Of a stretch of DNA of 64,000 nucleotides, positions 26,900-35,662 are shown piece after piece (position 1 is the first letter of the stretch; each line of letters starts with the position of its first letter). The stretch is from Clostridiales bacterium (GTDB lineage Bacteria > Bacillota > Clostridia > Christensenellales > Aristaeellaceae), in assembly GCA_004556155.1 (NCBI GenBank), contig SFIM01000011.1:1-64000 (forward strand). The letters run 5' to 3'. The notes beneath the pieces were generated by a model, which saw only the letters and a list, made by a program, of their open reading frames with translations, made no database searches and was not told where the DNA came from. Position numbers and translations under genes: made by a program.

Positions 26900-28186
26900 A
26901 TGAAGAAACTGATTTCCCTTCTGCTGGCCGTGATGATGCTTGCGTCCATGGCCTCCTTCGCCGCGGCGGAGGAAGAAAAGACTCTGGTGTTTATCAACCA
27001 GGCAGCGTGGAATCAAACTATGACGGTGATGGTCGATCGTTACTATGAGCTGACCGGTGTAAAGGTCATCCTGGAAAACTATTCCTTCAATGACATGATC
27101 AATACCATCGAGGTCAAAATCGGTACCGGCTCCAAGGATTACGATGTGATTTCTGTGGACGTGCCCCTGGTTGCCTCCTATGCTCGCCGTGGCATGCTGG
27201 CTGACCTGTCTCCCTACTTCACCGAGGAGGACACTGCCAAGCTGGTGCCCGCCGCTGTGGAAGCCAGCACCTATGAAGGCAAGCTGTATGCCTCTCCGCT
27301 GTGCAACTCCACGCAGGAGCTGTTCTACAATGAAAAGCTGCTTGCGGAAGCTGGCGTGGATATGGACGAACTGAAATCCTACACCACTGACAACCGCATC
27401 ACCTATGAACGCCTGGTTGAGATCGCTGAGCAGGCGCTCAAGGTTCTGGATCCCGATGGCTCCAAGGGCTTGATCGGCTTTGACTTCCAGCAGGTTGACC
27501 GCGTATATCAGATGAACCAGCTTCCCAACTCCATGGGTGGCGCGCAGGTTTCTGCTGATGGTTTCTCTCTGGACGGCGTGCTGAACACTGATGCGTGGAA
27601 GAATGCCCTGACTTGGTATCAGGAGCAGGTGAAGAAGGGCATTTGCAGCCGCGGCATTACCGCTTCTGAAATTCCCAACTACTTCTATTCCGATAAGTGC
27701 CTGTTCATGCTGTGCGTAACCAACATGGTCGCCAACTGCAAGCGCAACAACATGGAATGGTTCGGCATTATGCCCTCTCCTGCCTTCAAGGGTTATGAGG
27801 ACAAGGTTGCTACCCCCACCGGTTCCTGGCACTATGGCGTAAATGCGAATTCCGAAAAGATCGAAGAAGCTGCCAAGTTTGTAAAATGGCTGACCTGCTC
27901 CGACGAAGGCCCCACGCTGTTCTATGAAACGGACGGCATGATCCCCACCTATCTGCCGCTGCTGGATAAGCTGTCTGCGGATGAATCCACTGTGGATTGG
28001 ATGAAGCTGGCTATCACCGAATCCAAGACCACTGCGTATCCCCGCGCGCTGACCCCTGCTTTCAATGAATACTCCGCAGTTCTCAACGCCGTTTGGTCTG
28101 ATACCCGCAACGGTGAGGATGTGGACGAGACCATTGAATGGGCAATTGAGGAATACGCTGCCCAGACTCAGAAGTATAAGCAGTAA
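26900..28186 (+). CDS. Extracellular solute-binding protein, CUT1-type ABC transporter (SBP family 1)
   Basis: 428 residues: signal peptide (MKKLISLLLAVMMLASMASFAAA), then a two-lobe binding protein (LVFINQAAWNQTMTVMVDRYYELTGVKVILENYSFNDM; YDVISVDVPLVASYARRGMLADLSPYFTEED; YEGKLYASPLCNSTQELFYNEKLLAEAGVDMDELKSY). There is no lipobox Cys. The family brings sugars or sugar conjugates to MalF/MalG-type permeases. Setting in a nucleoside hydrolase/ribokinase operon hints at a nucleoside or ribose-bearing ligand, but this class mostly binds oligosaccharides, so the ligand is open. A hairpin precedes the gene and a strong stem-loop follows it. The operon encodes no ATPase; a shared MsmX-type ATPase is expected elsewhere. 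Confidence 0.88.
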   Translation: MKKLISLLLAVMMLASMASFAAAEEEKTLVFINQAAWNQTMTVMVDRYYELTGVKVILENYSFNDMINTIEVKIGTGSKDYDVISVDVPLVASYARRGMLADLSPYFTEEDTAKLVPAAVEASTYEGKLYASPLCNSTQELFYNEKLLAEAGVDMDELKSYTTDNRITYERLVEIAEQALKVLDPDGSKGLIGFDFQQVDRVYQMNQLPNSMGGAQVSADGFSLDGVLNTDAWKNALTWYQEQVKKGICSRGITASEIPNYFYSDKCLFMLCVTNMVANCKRNNMEWFGIMPSPAFKGYEDKVATPTGSWHYGVNANSEKIEEAAKFVKWLTCSDEGPTLFYETDGMIPTYLPLLDKLSADESTVDWMKLAITESKTTAYPRALTPAFNEYSAVLNAVWSDTRNGEDVDETIEWAIEEYAAQTQKYKQ

Positions 28187-28200
28187 GTATGTTGCGTGGT

Positions 28201-28229
28201 CGGGACGGCGGCGGATCGCTGCCGTCCCG
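28201..28229 (+). other. Intercistronic stem-loop between binding protein and permease
   Basis: CGGGACGGC (28201-28209) pairs with GCCGTCCCG (28221-28229), with no T run. It probably raises binding-protein mRNA over permease mRNA. Confidence 0.75.
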
Positions 28230-28299
28230 CGCCCTTCCCTCCGGCGTAGCTACTGCTGCGGCGCCATGGTGCGATTGAAAGAAAAGAGGAGAAACTCGG

Positions 28300-29166
28300 A
28301 TGAATTTTAAGGGCAAACTGGCGCCATATCTGCTGTTGCTGCCAGCTTTTGTGCTGATTTGCTGGTTTAAGCTGTATCCAATCCTGTCCACGCTCAAGCA
28401 GGCTTTTGTGGTTAACGGCGCGTTGTCGTTGGCTAATTATCAGCGCGTGTTCGCGGAGAAGACCTTCTGGAATTGCCTGAATGTGACGCTGAAATTTAAC
28501 GTTGTAACCATTCCGTTGCAAATTATCATCTCATTCCTGATGGCGCTGCTGGTATCCTCCAAGGTACGGGGTACCGGCGTGTTCCGCACGATCTTCTACA
28601 TTCCTTTTGCTGTATCCATCACGGTGTGCGTGATGGTGTGGAACCTGATGTTTCAGTTCAACGGTGGCGTAGTCAACAGCTTCCTTTCGCTGTTTGGCGT
28701 TCCGCCGCAGGGCTTTTTCAATGATAGAAAACAGGCGCTTTGGTGCATTGTGGTGCTGGCCAGCTGGAAAGGCTGCGGTTACTGGATGATGTTCCTGATG
28801 GCTGGTATTAAGAATATTGACAGCTCGGTGTATGAGGCCGCGCGCATCGATGGCGCGCGTTACCCGCGTATTGTATGGAGCATTATGCTGCCGCTGATGC
28901 GCCGTACCATCCTGTTTGTGTGTGTGGCCAATACTTCCTCCAATATGCTGCTGTTTGCGCCAATGCAGTTGGTTACGGAGGGCGGCCCGCGCAACTCTAC
29001 CAACGTTTTGATGTATGAGGCCTATCGTTCGGCTTTCCGTTACGCCGATATGCCGCGCTGCGCGGTGATCGTATCGGTTCTGCTGGTGATTATTCTGGCG
29101 ATTGCATTGGTGCAGTTTTTTGCCCTGGGTGATCGTGATACCAAGAGAGGGGTGGCTCGCGTATGA
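28300..29166 (+). CDS. Sugar ABC transporter permease (MalF/UgpA type)
   Basis: 288 residues with six membrane helices of the BPD_transp_1 class: LAPYLLLLPAFVLICWFKLYPILSTLKQAF at the N-terminus, and the EAA loop YEAARIDGARYPRIVWSIMLPLMRRTILF near residue 183. It pairs with the next permease to form the channel for the solute-binding protein upstream. The stop overlaps the next gene's ATG (ATGA), and GAGGAG precedes its own ATG. Confidence 0.9.
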   Translation: MNFKGKLAPYLLLLPAFVLICWFKLYPILSTLKQAFVVNGALSLANYQRVFAEKTFWNCLNVTLKFNVVTIPLQIIISFLMALLVSSKVRGTGVFRTIFYIPFAVSITVCVMVWNLMFQFNGGVVNSFLSLFGVPPQGFFNDRKQALWCIVVLASWKGCGYWMMFLMAGIKNIDSSVYEAARIDGARYPRIVWSIMLPLMRRTILFVCVANTSSNMLLFAPMQLVTEGGPRNSTNVLMYEAYRSAFRYADMPRCAVIVSVLLVIILAIALVQFFALGDRDTKRGVARV

Positions 29167-30053
29167 CGACCATGCGAAACGCGCAGATGAATCGCAAGCT
29201 GCATGCCCGCGCAAAGGCGCGCCGTGCGATGAACCATGGCCTGATCTATCTGGCGCTGATCTTTGTGGCTGCGCTGACGCTGTTTCCGCTGCTGTGGGCA
29301 TTCTTTGCTTCCATGCGCTCGGACGTGGAGCTGTATCAGTATGCGTTGCCTTTTAGCTGGCATACGATTTTCCCCGTAGAATATACCTTTGATGCGTATC
29401 GGGTCGTGTTGACCGAGCTGGGCTTCCCCAAGGCGATGCTCAACACGCTGCTGATTATTGCCATTCAAATTCCCACAGGCTGCCTGGTCAATTCTATCGC
29501 GGGATTCTCTTTTGCCACATTTCGTTTTAAGGGACAAAAACTGCTGTTCGGCTTCTTCCTGGTATCGTTTATGATCCCATTTGAGGCCATTACCATGCCG
29601 CTCTACCAGATGGTAAACAACCTGGGCTGGGTGGATACGCGCTGGGCGCTGATTGTTCCTGGTATTGCCAGCGGCATGCAGCTGTTCTTGTTCAGACAGT
29701 TCTTTGCTGATATTCCCGCAGCCGTCTTGGAATCCGCCCGTGTGGACGGAGCCAACTGGCCGCAGATTTTCTTCTATATCATGGTGCCTATGTGCGTGCC
29801 TATCTTTATCACGGCGGGCCTGATGATCTTTATGAGTGAGTGGAATAGCTACATGTGGCCGCTGCTGGTGGCGCGCAGCGTAAAAATCCGTACTGTGCAG
29901 ATCATGATGGCTACTGTTAAAATGGAGCACATCACCCTCTGGAGCTGCATGTACGCAGGCGCGGTGCTGTCTATCCTGATTCCCGTTGCGTTGTTCCTGC
30001 CTTTGCAAAAGTATTTTGTGGAGGGCATCACCGCCGGCGCGGTCAAGGGCTGA
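29163..30053 (+). CDS. Sugar ABC transporter permease (MalG/UgpE type)
   Basis: 296 residues, six membrane helices. The protein has a basic cytoplasmic N-terminus, the AALTLFPLLWAFFASMRSDVELYQ entry helix, an EAA loop ESARVDGANWPQIFFYIMVPMCVP near residue 195, and the family ending YFVEGITAGAVKG. Second channel subunit of the CUT1 transporter. Translationally coupled to the upstream permease by a 4-bp overlap. The operon probably ends here, since a new promoter follows. Confidence 0.9.
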   Translation: MTTMRNAQMNRKLHARAKARRAMNHGLIYLALIFVAALTLFPLLWAFFASMRSDVELYQYALPFSWHTIFPVEYTFDAYRVVLTELGFPKAMLNTLLIIAIQIPTGCLVNSIAGFSFATFRFKGQKLLFGFFLVSFMIPFEAITMPLYQMVNNLGWVDTRWALIVPGIASGMQLFLFRQFFADIPAAVLESARVDGANWPQIFFYIMVPMCVPIFITAGLMIFMSEWNSYMWPLLVARSVKIRTVQIMMATVKMEHITLWSCMYAGAVLSILIPVALFLPLQKYFVEGITAGAVKG

Positions 30054-30075
30054 GCGGCAATGCATTTTCCAGCGT

Positions 30076-30104
30076 TTGTCAATTACAAAAGATTATGGTA
30101 TACT
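30076..30104 (+). promoter_or_regulatory. Promoter of the stand-alone ribokinase
   Basis: TTGTCA (30076-30081), 17 bp, TATACT (30099-30104). The palindrome found at the fusion gene is not repeated here. Confidence 0.75.
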
Positions 30105-30139
30105 GATTTTCGTATTCATTTTTCCTGAAAGAGGCCGGC

Positions 30140-31033
30140 ATGAAGCTACTGAATTTTGGCTCGCTAAATATTGACTACGTATACGATATGCCGCATTTTG
30201 TGCAGGGCGGCGAAACGGCCACGGCCACGGCGCGGCATGTATATGCCGGGGGCAAGGGGTTGAACCAGTCTATCGCTGCCGCCCGCGCAGGCGCGCAGGT
30301 GCTGCACGCGGGGGCGATTGGCCCGGACGGGGCCTTCCTGACGCGGCTTTTGCAGGATGCCGGCGCGGATACTTCGGCGCTGCTGCAGGTGCAGGAGGCC
30401 TCCGGGCATGCGATGATCCAGGTAACGCCCGAGGGGCAAAACGCTATCATCGTGTACGGCGGCGCAAACCATTGCCTGACGGAAGCCTATGTGCAGTCCG
30501 TGCTGCGGCAGGCGGAGCCGGGCGATCTGGTGCTGCTGCAGAATGAAACCAGCCAGACAGCGCAGATCATCGCCCAGGCGGCCGACCTTGGCCTGCGGGT
30601 GGTGTTTAATCCCTCGCCCTTTCCGGCGCATCCGGAGCAGCTGCCGCTGGAGCGGGTGGATACCTTCATTCTCAATGAAATTGAGGGCGCGCTGCTGGCT
30701 GGAATGCCAGAAGAGCAGGATGGCGACGTGATCTTTGACGCGCTGCGCAGCCGGTATCCGCACGCACAGATCATCCTGACGCTGGGCAGCCGGGGCGTAA
30801 CGGCCTGGCTGGGCGGCCAGCGCTATGATCAGCCCTGCTTTACCGTGCGCGCGGTGGATACCACGGGCGCGGGGGATACCTTCTGCGGCTACTATCTGGC
30901 GGGCTGCTGCCAGGGGCAGGCGCCTGCACAGTGCCTGCGCGCCGCCTCCGCCGCTGCGGCCATCGCCATCACCCGTCCCGGCGCCGCTCCGGCTATTCCT
31001 GCGCGGGACGAAGTGGAAAGCCTGCTGAAATAA
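30140..31033 (+). CDS. PfkB family sugar kinase (ribokinase-like)
   Basis: 297 residues. PfkB signature 1 is seen in GGKGLNQSIAAARAGAQVLHAGAIGPDG (from about residue 38), and signature 2, DTTGAGDTFCGYYLAGC, near residue 238 carries the catalytic Asp with an intact GAGD anion hole. The short beta-lid segments at the N-terminus (VYDMPHFVQGGETATA) favour ribokinase over adenosine kinase. It would convert ribose or a related sugar to its 5-phosphate. Unlike the fused kinase 6 kb upstream it has all signature residues, so it may do the bulk catalysis. It has its own promoter and no strong SD beyond GAGG. Confidence 0.87.
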   Translation: MKLLNFGSLNIDYVYDMPHFVQGGETATATARHVYAGGKGLNQSIAAARAGAQVLHAGAIGPDGAFLTRLLQDAGADTSALLQVQEASGHAMIQVTPEGQNAIIVYGGANHCLTEAYVQSVLRQAEPGDLVLLQNETSQTAQIIAQAADLGLRVVFNPSPFPAHPEQLPLERVDTFILNEIEGALLAGMPEEQDGDVIFDALRSRYPHAQIILTLGSRGVTAWLGGQRYDQPCFTVRAVDTTGAGDTFCGYYLAGCCQGQAPAQCLRAASAAAAIAITRPGAAPAIPARDEVESLLK

Positions 31034-31042
31034 CGACATCAC

Positions 31043-31080
31043 AAAAAACCGTCTCCATCCGATTGGGTGGAGACGGTTTG
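31043..31080. terminator. Bidirectional terminator between convergent genes
   Basis: ACCGTCTCCA (31048-31057) pairs with TGGAGACGGT (31068-31077), flanked by AAAAAA on the left. The T run is best on the minus strand, ending the sigma-factor operon, but it also follows the kinase stop. Confidence 0.85.
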
Positions 31081-31093
31081 CTGTGTACAGAGA

Positions 31094-32092
31094 TCAGAGC
31101 TCCGGGGCAGGCGTGGAGGTAGCATAGGGCTGCAGCGTGGGAGAGAAAGAAATGGATTGCTGCGCCGAATCGTCTTCGGTCTGCGTATAAAGCGTGGGGG
31201 TCCAGATGACCGTCATGGTTTCCGTTTCAATCCAATCATTGCCTTTCTCATCTGAGCAATTAGTAGGCGTGCCATACGTAATGGTAAAGGCCAGGGTGTA
31301 TTTGTTGGCAGGGCGGATGCCGTAAGGGATGTCGCTGTGGGTGGTGGCGTCGGTGGAGAAGGTATAAACCATGCGGGGCGGTTCATATTCGTTATCCTGG
31401 GATAGCAGGATGCGCTCGCACGGGGCGCGATAGACGTCCGACCACCAGGGCTCGCCATCTTCAGTGGTGCTGATTTTCCAATCGATGCCCCAGCAGGCTG
31501 CTTCCATGCTAAGTTGGTTGTGATTATATGTCTTCGCAGCATCATAAGCGTCAACGAAGGTTGGGTCGTAGATGTATTCCTCGTAATGTCCATCCGTATC
31601 GAAATAAAGCCGGTTACGCGGAATGGTGATTTCAAACGAACCCTGGATAACGCCATCGTTATAGAAGGCGTTGAGCAGCTCGATGTGCAGCCCGTTTTCC
31701 TCCAGAATGCTGTCGTCCGTTGCAATCAGCACATTGGCAGGTACGGGCTGCGGGGAAGGCTGGGTGGGAATGGTGGAAGTGTAGAGCGCGTTCTCGGTTG
31801 CGGACGGCGTGATTTCATTCTGGGGCGTGGACGACGTGTCCTCACCGCTGTCTACAGGCTGAAATTGCGTGATGGGCGTGGGGACAACGGTTGGGTTGAT
31901 GACCTCGTTGGCAGCGAAGGCAACGGCGGTCAGCACCAGCACGGTGACGACAGCCATTACGGCGGTGCGCAGGGTAAACTTTTTCATAGGCTCCTCCTTC
32001 GTCTGGTGCAGCGCCTGCTGCACGCTGCGCGAAAAGCCATCCGGCACCGGCCCATAGGCGGCGCGGAAATCGATATCCTGCAGCTGCTTCAT
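31094..32092 (-). CDS. Single-pass membrane protein, probable partner of the ECF sigma factor
   Basis: 332 residues. A short cytoplasmic segment (1-38, DIDFRAAYGPVPDGFSRSVQQALHQ) leads to one membrane helix (about 42-61, AVMAVVTVLVLTAVAFAANEV), a Pro/Thr-rich linker, and an extracytoplasmic domain with Trp and acidic residues resembling DUF4179-like sensor domains. Its start overlaps the sigma gene's stop (ATGA), the classic arrangement of an ECF sigma factor and its membrane-bound regulator. I do not recognise a ZAS anti-sigma domain or a zinc motif, so the anti-sigma role rests on position and topology. The stimulus is unknown. Confidence 0.65.
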   Translation of the reverse strand: MKQLQDIDFRAAYGPVPDGFSRSVQQALHQTKEEPMKKFTLRTAVMAVVTVLVLTAVAFAANEVINPTVVPTPITQFQPVDSGEDTSSTPQNEITPSATENALYTSTIPTQPSPQPVPANVLIATDDSILEENGLHIELLNAFYNDGVIQGSFEITIPRNRLYFDTDGHYEEYIYDPTFVDAYDAAKTYNHNQLSMEAACWGIDWKISTTEDGEPWWSDVYRAPCERILLSQDNEYEPPRMVYTFSTDATTHSDIPYGIRPANKYTLAFTITYGTPTNCSDEKGNDWIETETMTVIWTPTLYTQTEDDSAQQSISFSPTLQPYATSTPAPEL

Positions 32093-32565
32093 AGCCCTTG
32101 CACCTCCTTAAAGTAATCGTCGCGGCGCATCTGCTCGCGGCCGCGCGCCAGCCGCGATTTGATTGTGCCCTGGGGAAGCCGCAGAATCTGCGCGACCTCC
32201 CGCACATCATAGCCCTCCACATAGTAGAGCACCATGGTCATGCGCAGCTTTTCCGGCAGACGCACGAAGAAACGGTACAGATCGGGGTCTCCCGTTTCCG
32301 GCGCGGGCATATCCGGCAGCGTATCGGTGGGGATTTCGCGCTTTCGCCGCCTGAGCAGCGCATAACACTCATTGAGCATGATGCGGATCAGCCAGGGCTG
32401 AAAGCGCTCATCCTCCCGAAGGGTGGGCAAGCGCCGCCATGCGTTCAGGATGGCCGACTGCACGGCGTCCTCCCGATCGCATAGCTGGGGCAGCACGGTG
32501 GCCGCAATGCGGTACAGCGTGCCCTGCAATTGTTCCACCTGCCGGGCAAACTCTGCTTGTGTCAT
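32089..32565 (-). CDS. ECF-type RNA polymerase sigma factor
   Basis: 158 residues with sigma region 2 (YRIAATVLPQLCDREDAVQSAILNAWRRLPTLREDERFQPWLIRIMLNECY) and region 4 (LPEKLRMTMVLYYVEGYDVREVAQILRLPQGTIKSRLARGREQMRR), joined by a short linker. Size and lack of regions 1 and 3 identify the ECF group. It would direct polymerase to a stress or envelope regulon when its membrane partner releases it. AACTC-CTAAC-type autoregulatory promoters were not found upstream. Followed by the membrane protein gene with a 4-bp overlap. Confidence 0.92.
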   Translation of the reverse strand: MTQAEFARQVEQLQGTLYRIAATVLPQLCDREDAVQSAILNAWRRLPTLREDERFQPWLIRIMLNECYALLRRRKREIPTDTLPDMPAPETGDPDLYRFFVRLPEKLRMTMVLYYVEGYDVREVAQILRLPQGTIKSRLARGREQMRRDDYFKEVQGL

Positions 32566-32718
32566 GGTTCCTCCCTGTGGAGCATGTAAATCGATCTACA
32601 CCTGTATGATGATTGCGAGGTGTGCGAGGTTCCATAGAATTGAAAAAAGTAAATAAATTTAAGAGGGTGGAGGGAGCGAGAGCATGGTGCGGAAATGTAC
32701 ACAATGTCTTATGCTGCG

Positions 32719-33096
32719 TTCCCCCTCATCCGTCTCGCTGTACGCTCGACACCTTCTCCCGCTTGGGAGAAGGCTTTTATAGTCGTGCTTTTTTTAGCTG
32801 CAAAAATACACTGCTGCATTGACGAAGTCTACGAAAGGCCTTCTCCTTGAGGAGAAGGTGGGCGGCCTTAGCCGCTCGGATGAGGCGCGTAATCCGCCTC
32901 TGTGGCAGATCAAGGCGGATGCAGCGCCAATGAGGCAACGAGTTTTGCTAGCGTTAGCGTCGCAAAACGACTATGCCGAATTGTGAGGGCCGTAGCCGCC
33001 GCAGCGGCGTTATCTTATATAGCGATGATAACGACCACTTTGTGGTCTACACCTCACCACCGCCTGCGGCGGAGCTTCTCCTCAAGGAGAAGCCTT
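32719..33096. repeat. Three diverged copies of a dispersed intergenic repeat, mixed orientation
   Basis: Copies share a CCTCATCCG/CACC block followed by CTTCTCC(C) and a hairpin on the theme CTTCTCCTCAAGGAGAAG: 32719-32775 (+), 32836-32886 (-), 33052-33096 (+). Between them lie further hairpins: ATCCGCCT/AGGCGGAT (32892-32920), GTTTTGC/GCAAAAC (32942-32968), GACCAC/GTGGTC (33033-33047). No gene with a ribosome site is visible from 32566 to 33465. The pattern is that of small non-coding dispersed repeats of Clostridia. Confidence 0.7.
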
Positions 33097-33157
33097 TTGG
33101 TGAGTGCACTCTCCAACTGTTGCCAAGCATTGCGCTTGATTTTCGCACCCAATCACG

Positions 33158-33279
33158 CCCCCGTGGCACGCCGATGAAATCGGCGCAGGACGTGCGGAGC
33201 ACGGCCGAAGGGGAAATATTCAAGTGAACGGATGGCGCTTGCGCTGATCCGGACATGTGAATTTTCCCTGCCACGGGGG
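33158..33279. repeat. 122-bp nested inverted repeat (MITE-like)
   Basis: Outer arms CCCCCGTGGCA (33158-33168) and TGCCACGGGGG (33269-33279) match perfectly. Inside are GGGAAATATTCA (33211-33222) against TGAATTTTCCC (33258-33268), with one unpaired base, and smaller hairpins in the left half. No coding capacity. Confidence 0.65.
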
Positions 33280-33347
33280 GCGGGGCAGGTGGCCAGGGCC
33301 ACTTCCAGTTTAATGCAAGTAGCTTTTACGCCACACGCAGGCTCTTT

Positions 33348-33374
33348 GTTTCTTTCTTGATTCAAGAAAGAAAC
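33348..33374. other. Perfect 12-bp hairpin
   Basis: GTTTCTTTCTTG and CAAGAAAGAAAC flank ATT. It has no T run and no obvious partner gene. Confidence 0.6.
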
Positions 33375-33416
33375 GTAACCCCTTCGTTTCTCTTTCGTCC
33401 CCATCTCCCGCTCCCT

Positions 33417-33450
33417 GCAAAAAAGCCGCCAGGCAAATGCTTGGCGGCTT
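33417..33450 (-). terminator. Terminator of the EF-G-like gene
   Basis: On the minus strand AAGCCGCCAAGC pairs with GCCTGGCGGCTT (one mismatch), then TTTT. Confidence 0.9.
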
Positions 33451-33465
33451 GACAATGCGGAAGAA

Positions 33466-35547
33466 TTATTCTTCTTCGTCCTCGTCCTTCTTGGCGCTTT
33501 CGATGATCTTCTTGGCCACGTCGGCGGGAACTTCCTCGTAACGCTCAAACTTCATGGTGAAGCTGCCGCGCGCCTGGGTCATGGAGCGCAGGTCGGTGGC
33601 GTACTTGAACATTTCGGCCAGGGGTACCTCGGCCTCTACCTGCTGCAGACCATCCACGGGGTTCATGCCCATGATGCGGCCGCGGCGCTTGTTCATATCG
33701 CCCATGATGTCGCCCATGTACTCATCGGGAACCAGCACTTCAACGTGCATGATGGGCTCCAGCAGCACGGGGGAAGCATCCATGCAGCCCTTCTTGTAGG
33801 CAATGCGGGCAGCGGTCTTGAAAGCCATTTCGGAGGAGTCTACCGGGTGGTAGGAGCCATCGTACAGCTTGGCATGCAGGCCGACCATGGGATAGCCCGC
33901 CAGAACGCCCTTCTTGATGTTTTCGCGCAGACCCTTTTCAACAGAGGGGATGAAGTTGCGGGGCACCACGCCGCCGACAACCGCATCTTCAAACTCGAAA
34001 TCGATGTTGGTATCGCCGATGGGGCGGAACTCGATCCACACATCGCCGAACTGGCCGTGACCGCCGGACTGCTTCTTGTGGCGGCCCTGGCAGGATACGG
34101 TCTTGCGGATGGTTTCACGGTAGGGGATGCGGGGATCCTGCAGCACGGCGTTGGCGCCGAACTTGGACTGCAGCTTGTTGCGGATCACGTCCAGATGCAG
34201 CTCGCCTTGGCCCCACAGGATGGTCTCGGTGGTTTCGGCGTTCTTTTCCAGGCGGATGGAAGGATCTTCTTCCTGCAGACGGGCCAGGCCGCTGAAAACC
34301 TTATCTTCTTCGCCCTGCTTGGCGGCGTAAACGGCCTTCTGCACGGAGGGCTCGGGGAAGCTGATTTTTTCGTAGCGGATGGGGTTGGCGGCGTCGCACA
34401 GGGTGTCGCCGGTGTTGGTGAACTGCAGCTTGCTCAGGGCGGCGATATCGCCAGCGCTTACCTGAGAAACGCTCAGCTGGTTCTTGCCGCGCAGCAGGAA
34501 CAGGCCGCCGGCCTTTTCAGTCTTTTCGCAGCTGCTGTTATACAGCGCGGTGCCGCTGGTCAGGGTGCCGCTGCATACGCGCAGCATGCTCAGCTTGCCC
34601 ACGAAGGGGTCGGCGATGGTCTTGAACACAAACGCGGAGAAGGGCTCGGAAGTCTTGCCCTCGCGGATGATTTCTTCGTCGTTCTTGGGGTTGACGCCGG
34701 CGAAGGAAGCTTCTTCGGGGGAATGCAGATAGGCGCTCATCACGTCCAGGAGCTTGGCAACGCCCACGCCGGTAACGGCGGATACGGGCACGGCGGGCAC
34801 GATGGAGCCGCTCTTCATGCCGGCGCTGAAGCCCTGCAGAATTTCTTCGTGGCTCAGTTCGCCTTCTTCAAAGTATTTTTCCAGCAGCTCGTCTACGGCT
34901 TCCGCGGCGGCCTCAGTGATTTCGGCCAGCGCGTTTTCAATGGCGGGAGCCATATCGGCAGGCACGGGGATTTCCTTGAGATCCTTGCCCTTGCCGGAGT
35001 AAGCCTTGTTTTCCAGCACGTTTACAACGCCGGTGAACTTGGCGCCCTCGCCGATGGGCAGCATCAGCGGCACCACAGAGGAGCCGAACTTTTCACGCAG
35101 CTGCTCGATGGTCTTTTCATAGTTGGCGTTTTCCGCGTCCATACGGTTGACGATGAACATGCGGCATACGTTGTTCTTCTTGGCGTAAGCCCAGGCTTTT
35201 TCAGCGCCCACAGTCAGGCCGCTGACGGCGCCTACCACGATCGCGGCGGTTTCCACCACGCGCAGGGGACCCATCATTTCGCCGATAAAATCAAAATAGC
35301 CGGGAACGTCGATCAGGTTGATCTTGGTGCCCTTCCATTCCACGGGAGCGGTCGCGGCGCTGATAGAAATACCGCGTTTGTTTTCTTCGGCGTCAAAGTC
35401 GGTCACGGTGGTGCCGGCTTCAACCTTGCCCTGACGGTCGATCATGCCCGCGGCAAAAAGCATAGCCTCGGTGAGGGTGGTTTTGCCCTCGCTGCCGTGA
35501 CCCAGCAGCGCGATGTTGCGGATGTCTTTGGTTTTGTAATCAGCCAT
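33466..35547 (-). CDS. EF-G-like translational GTPase (EF-G-2 type)
   Basis: 693 residues with the five-domain order of EF-G. G1 is GHGSEGKTTL (residues 16-25) in place of the canonical AHxDxGKTT, G3 is DVPGYFDF near residue 78, G4 is NRMD near residue 133; the domain IV block YRETIRKTVSCQGRHKKQSGGHGQFGDVWIEF and the C-terminal VPLAEMFKYATDLRSMTQARGSFTMKFERYEEVP are clear. The P-loop form GHxxxGKTT marks the EF-G-2/EF-G-like paralogue found in many Clostridia besides the main FusA. Its exact role beside EF-G is unsettled. An acidic tail (DEDEEE) ends the protein. Monocistronic with its own promoter and terminator. Confidence 0.88.
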   Translation of the reverse strand: MADYKTKDIRNIALLGHGSEGKTTLTEAMLFAAGMIDRQGKVEAGTTVTDFDAEENKRGISISAATAPVEWKGTKINLIDVPGYFDFIGEMMGPLRVVETAAIVVGAVSGLTVGAEKAWAYAKKNNVCRMFIVNRMDAENANYEKTIEQLREKFGSSVVPLMLPIGEGAKFTGVVNVLENKAYSGKGKDLKEIPVPADMAPAIENALAEITEAAAEAVDELLEKYFEEGELSHEEILQGFSAGMKSGSIVPAVPVSAVTGVGVAKLLDVMSAYLHSPEEASFAGVNPKNDEEIIREGKTSEPFSAFVFKTIADPFVGKLSMLRVCSGTLTSGTALYNSSCEKTEKAGGLFLLRGKNQLSVSQVSAGDIAALSKLQFTNTGDTLCDAANPIRYEKISFPEPSVQKAVYAAKQGEEDKVFSGLARLQEEDPSIRLEKNAETTETILWGQGELHLDVIRNKLQSKFGANAVLQDPRIPYRETIRKTVSCQGRHKKQSGGHGQFGDVWIEFRPIGDTNIDFEFEDAVVGGVVPRNFIPSVEKGLRENIKKGVLAGYPMVGLHAKLYDGSYHPVDSSEMAFKTAARIAYKKGCMDASPVLLEPIMHVEVLVPDEYMGDIMGDMNKRRGRIMGMNPVDGLQQVEAEVPLAEMFKYATDLRSMTQARGSFTMKFERYEEVPADVAKKIIESAKKDEDEEE

Positions 35548-35633
35548 TGTTGGTTCCCCCTATGATATAACATTGATTTCCATTGAGAAGTGATGCGTGC
35601 AGCATAAAGAAAAAACGCATTACACACTTGAAT

Positions 35634-35662
35634 ATTCTAACAGATAAAAAGCAGAATAGCAA
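35634..35662 (-). promoter_or_regulatory. Promoter of the EF-G-like gene
   Basis: Minus strand TTGCTA (35657-35662), 17 bp, TAGAAT (35634-35639). Confidence 0.65.

Noticed and set aside
32692..33227. Short open frames in the repeat-rich gap
   Set aside because: No SD, low-complexity products, and all overlap inverted repeats.
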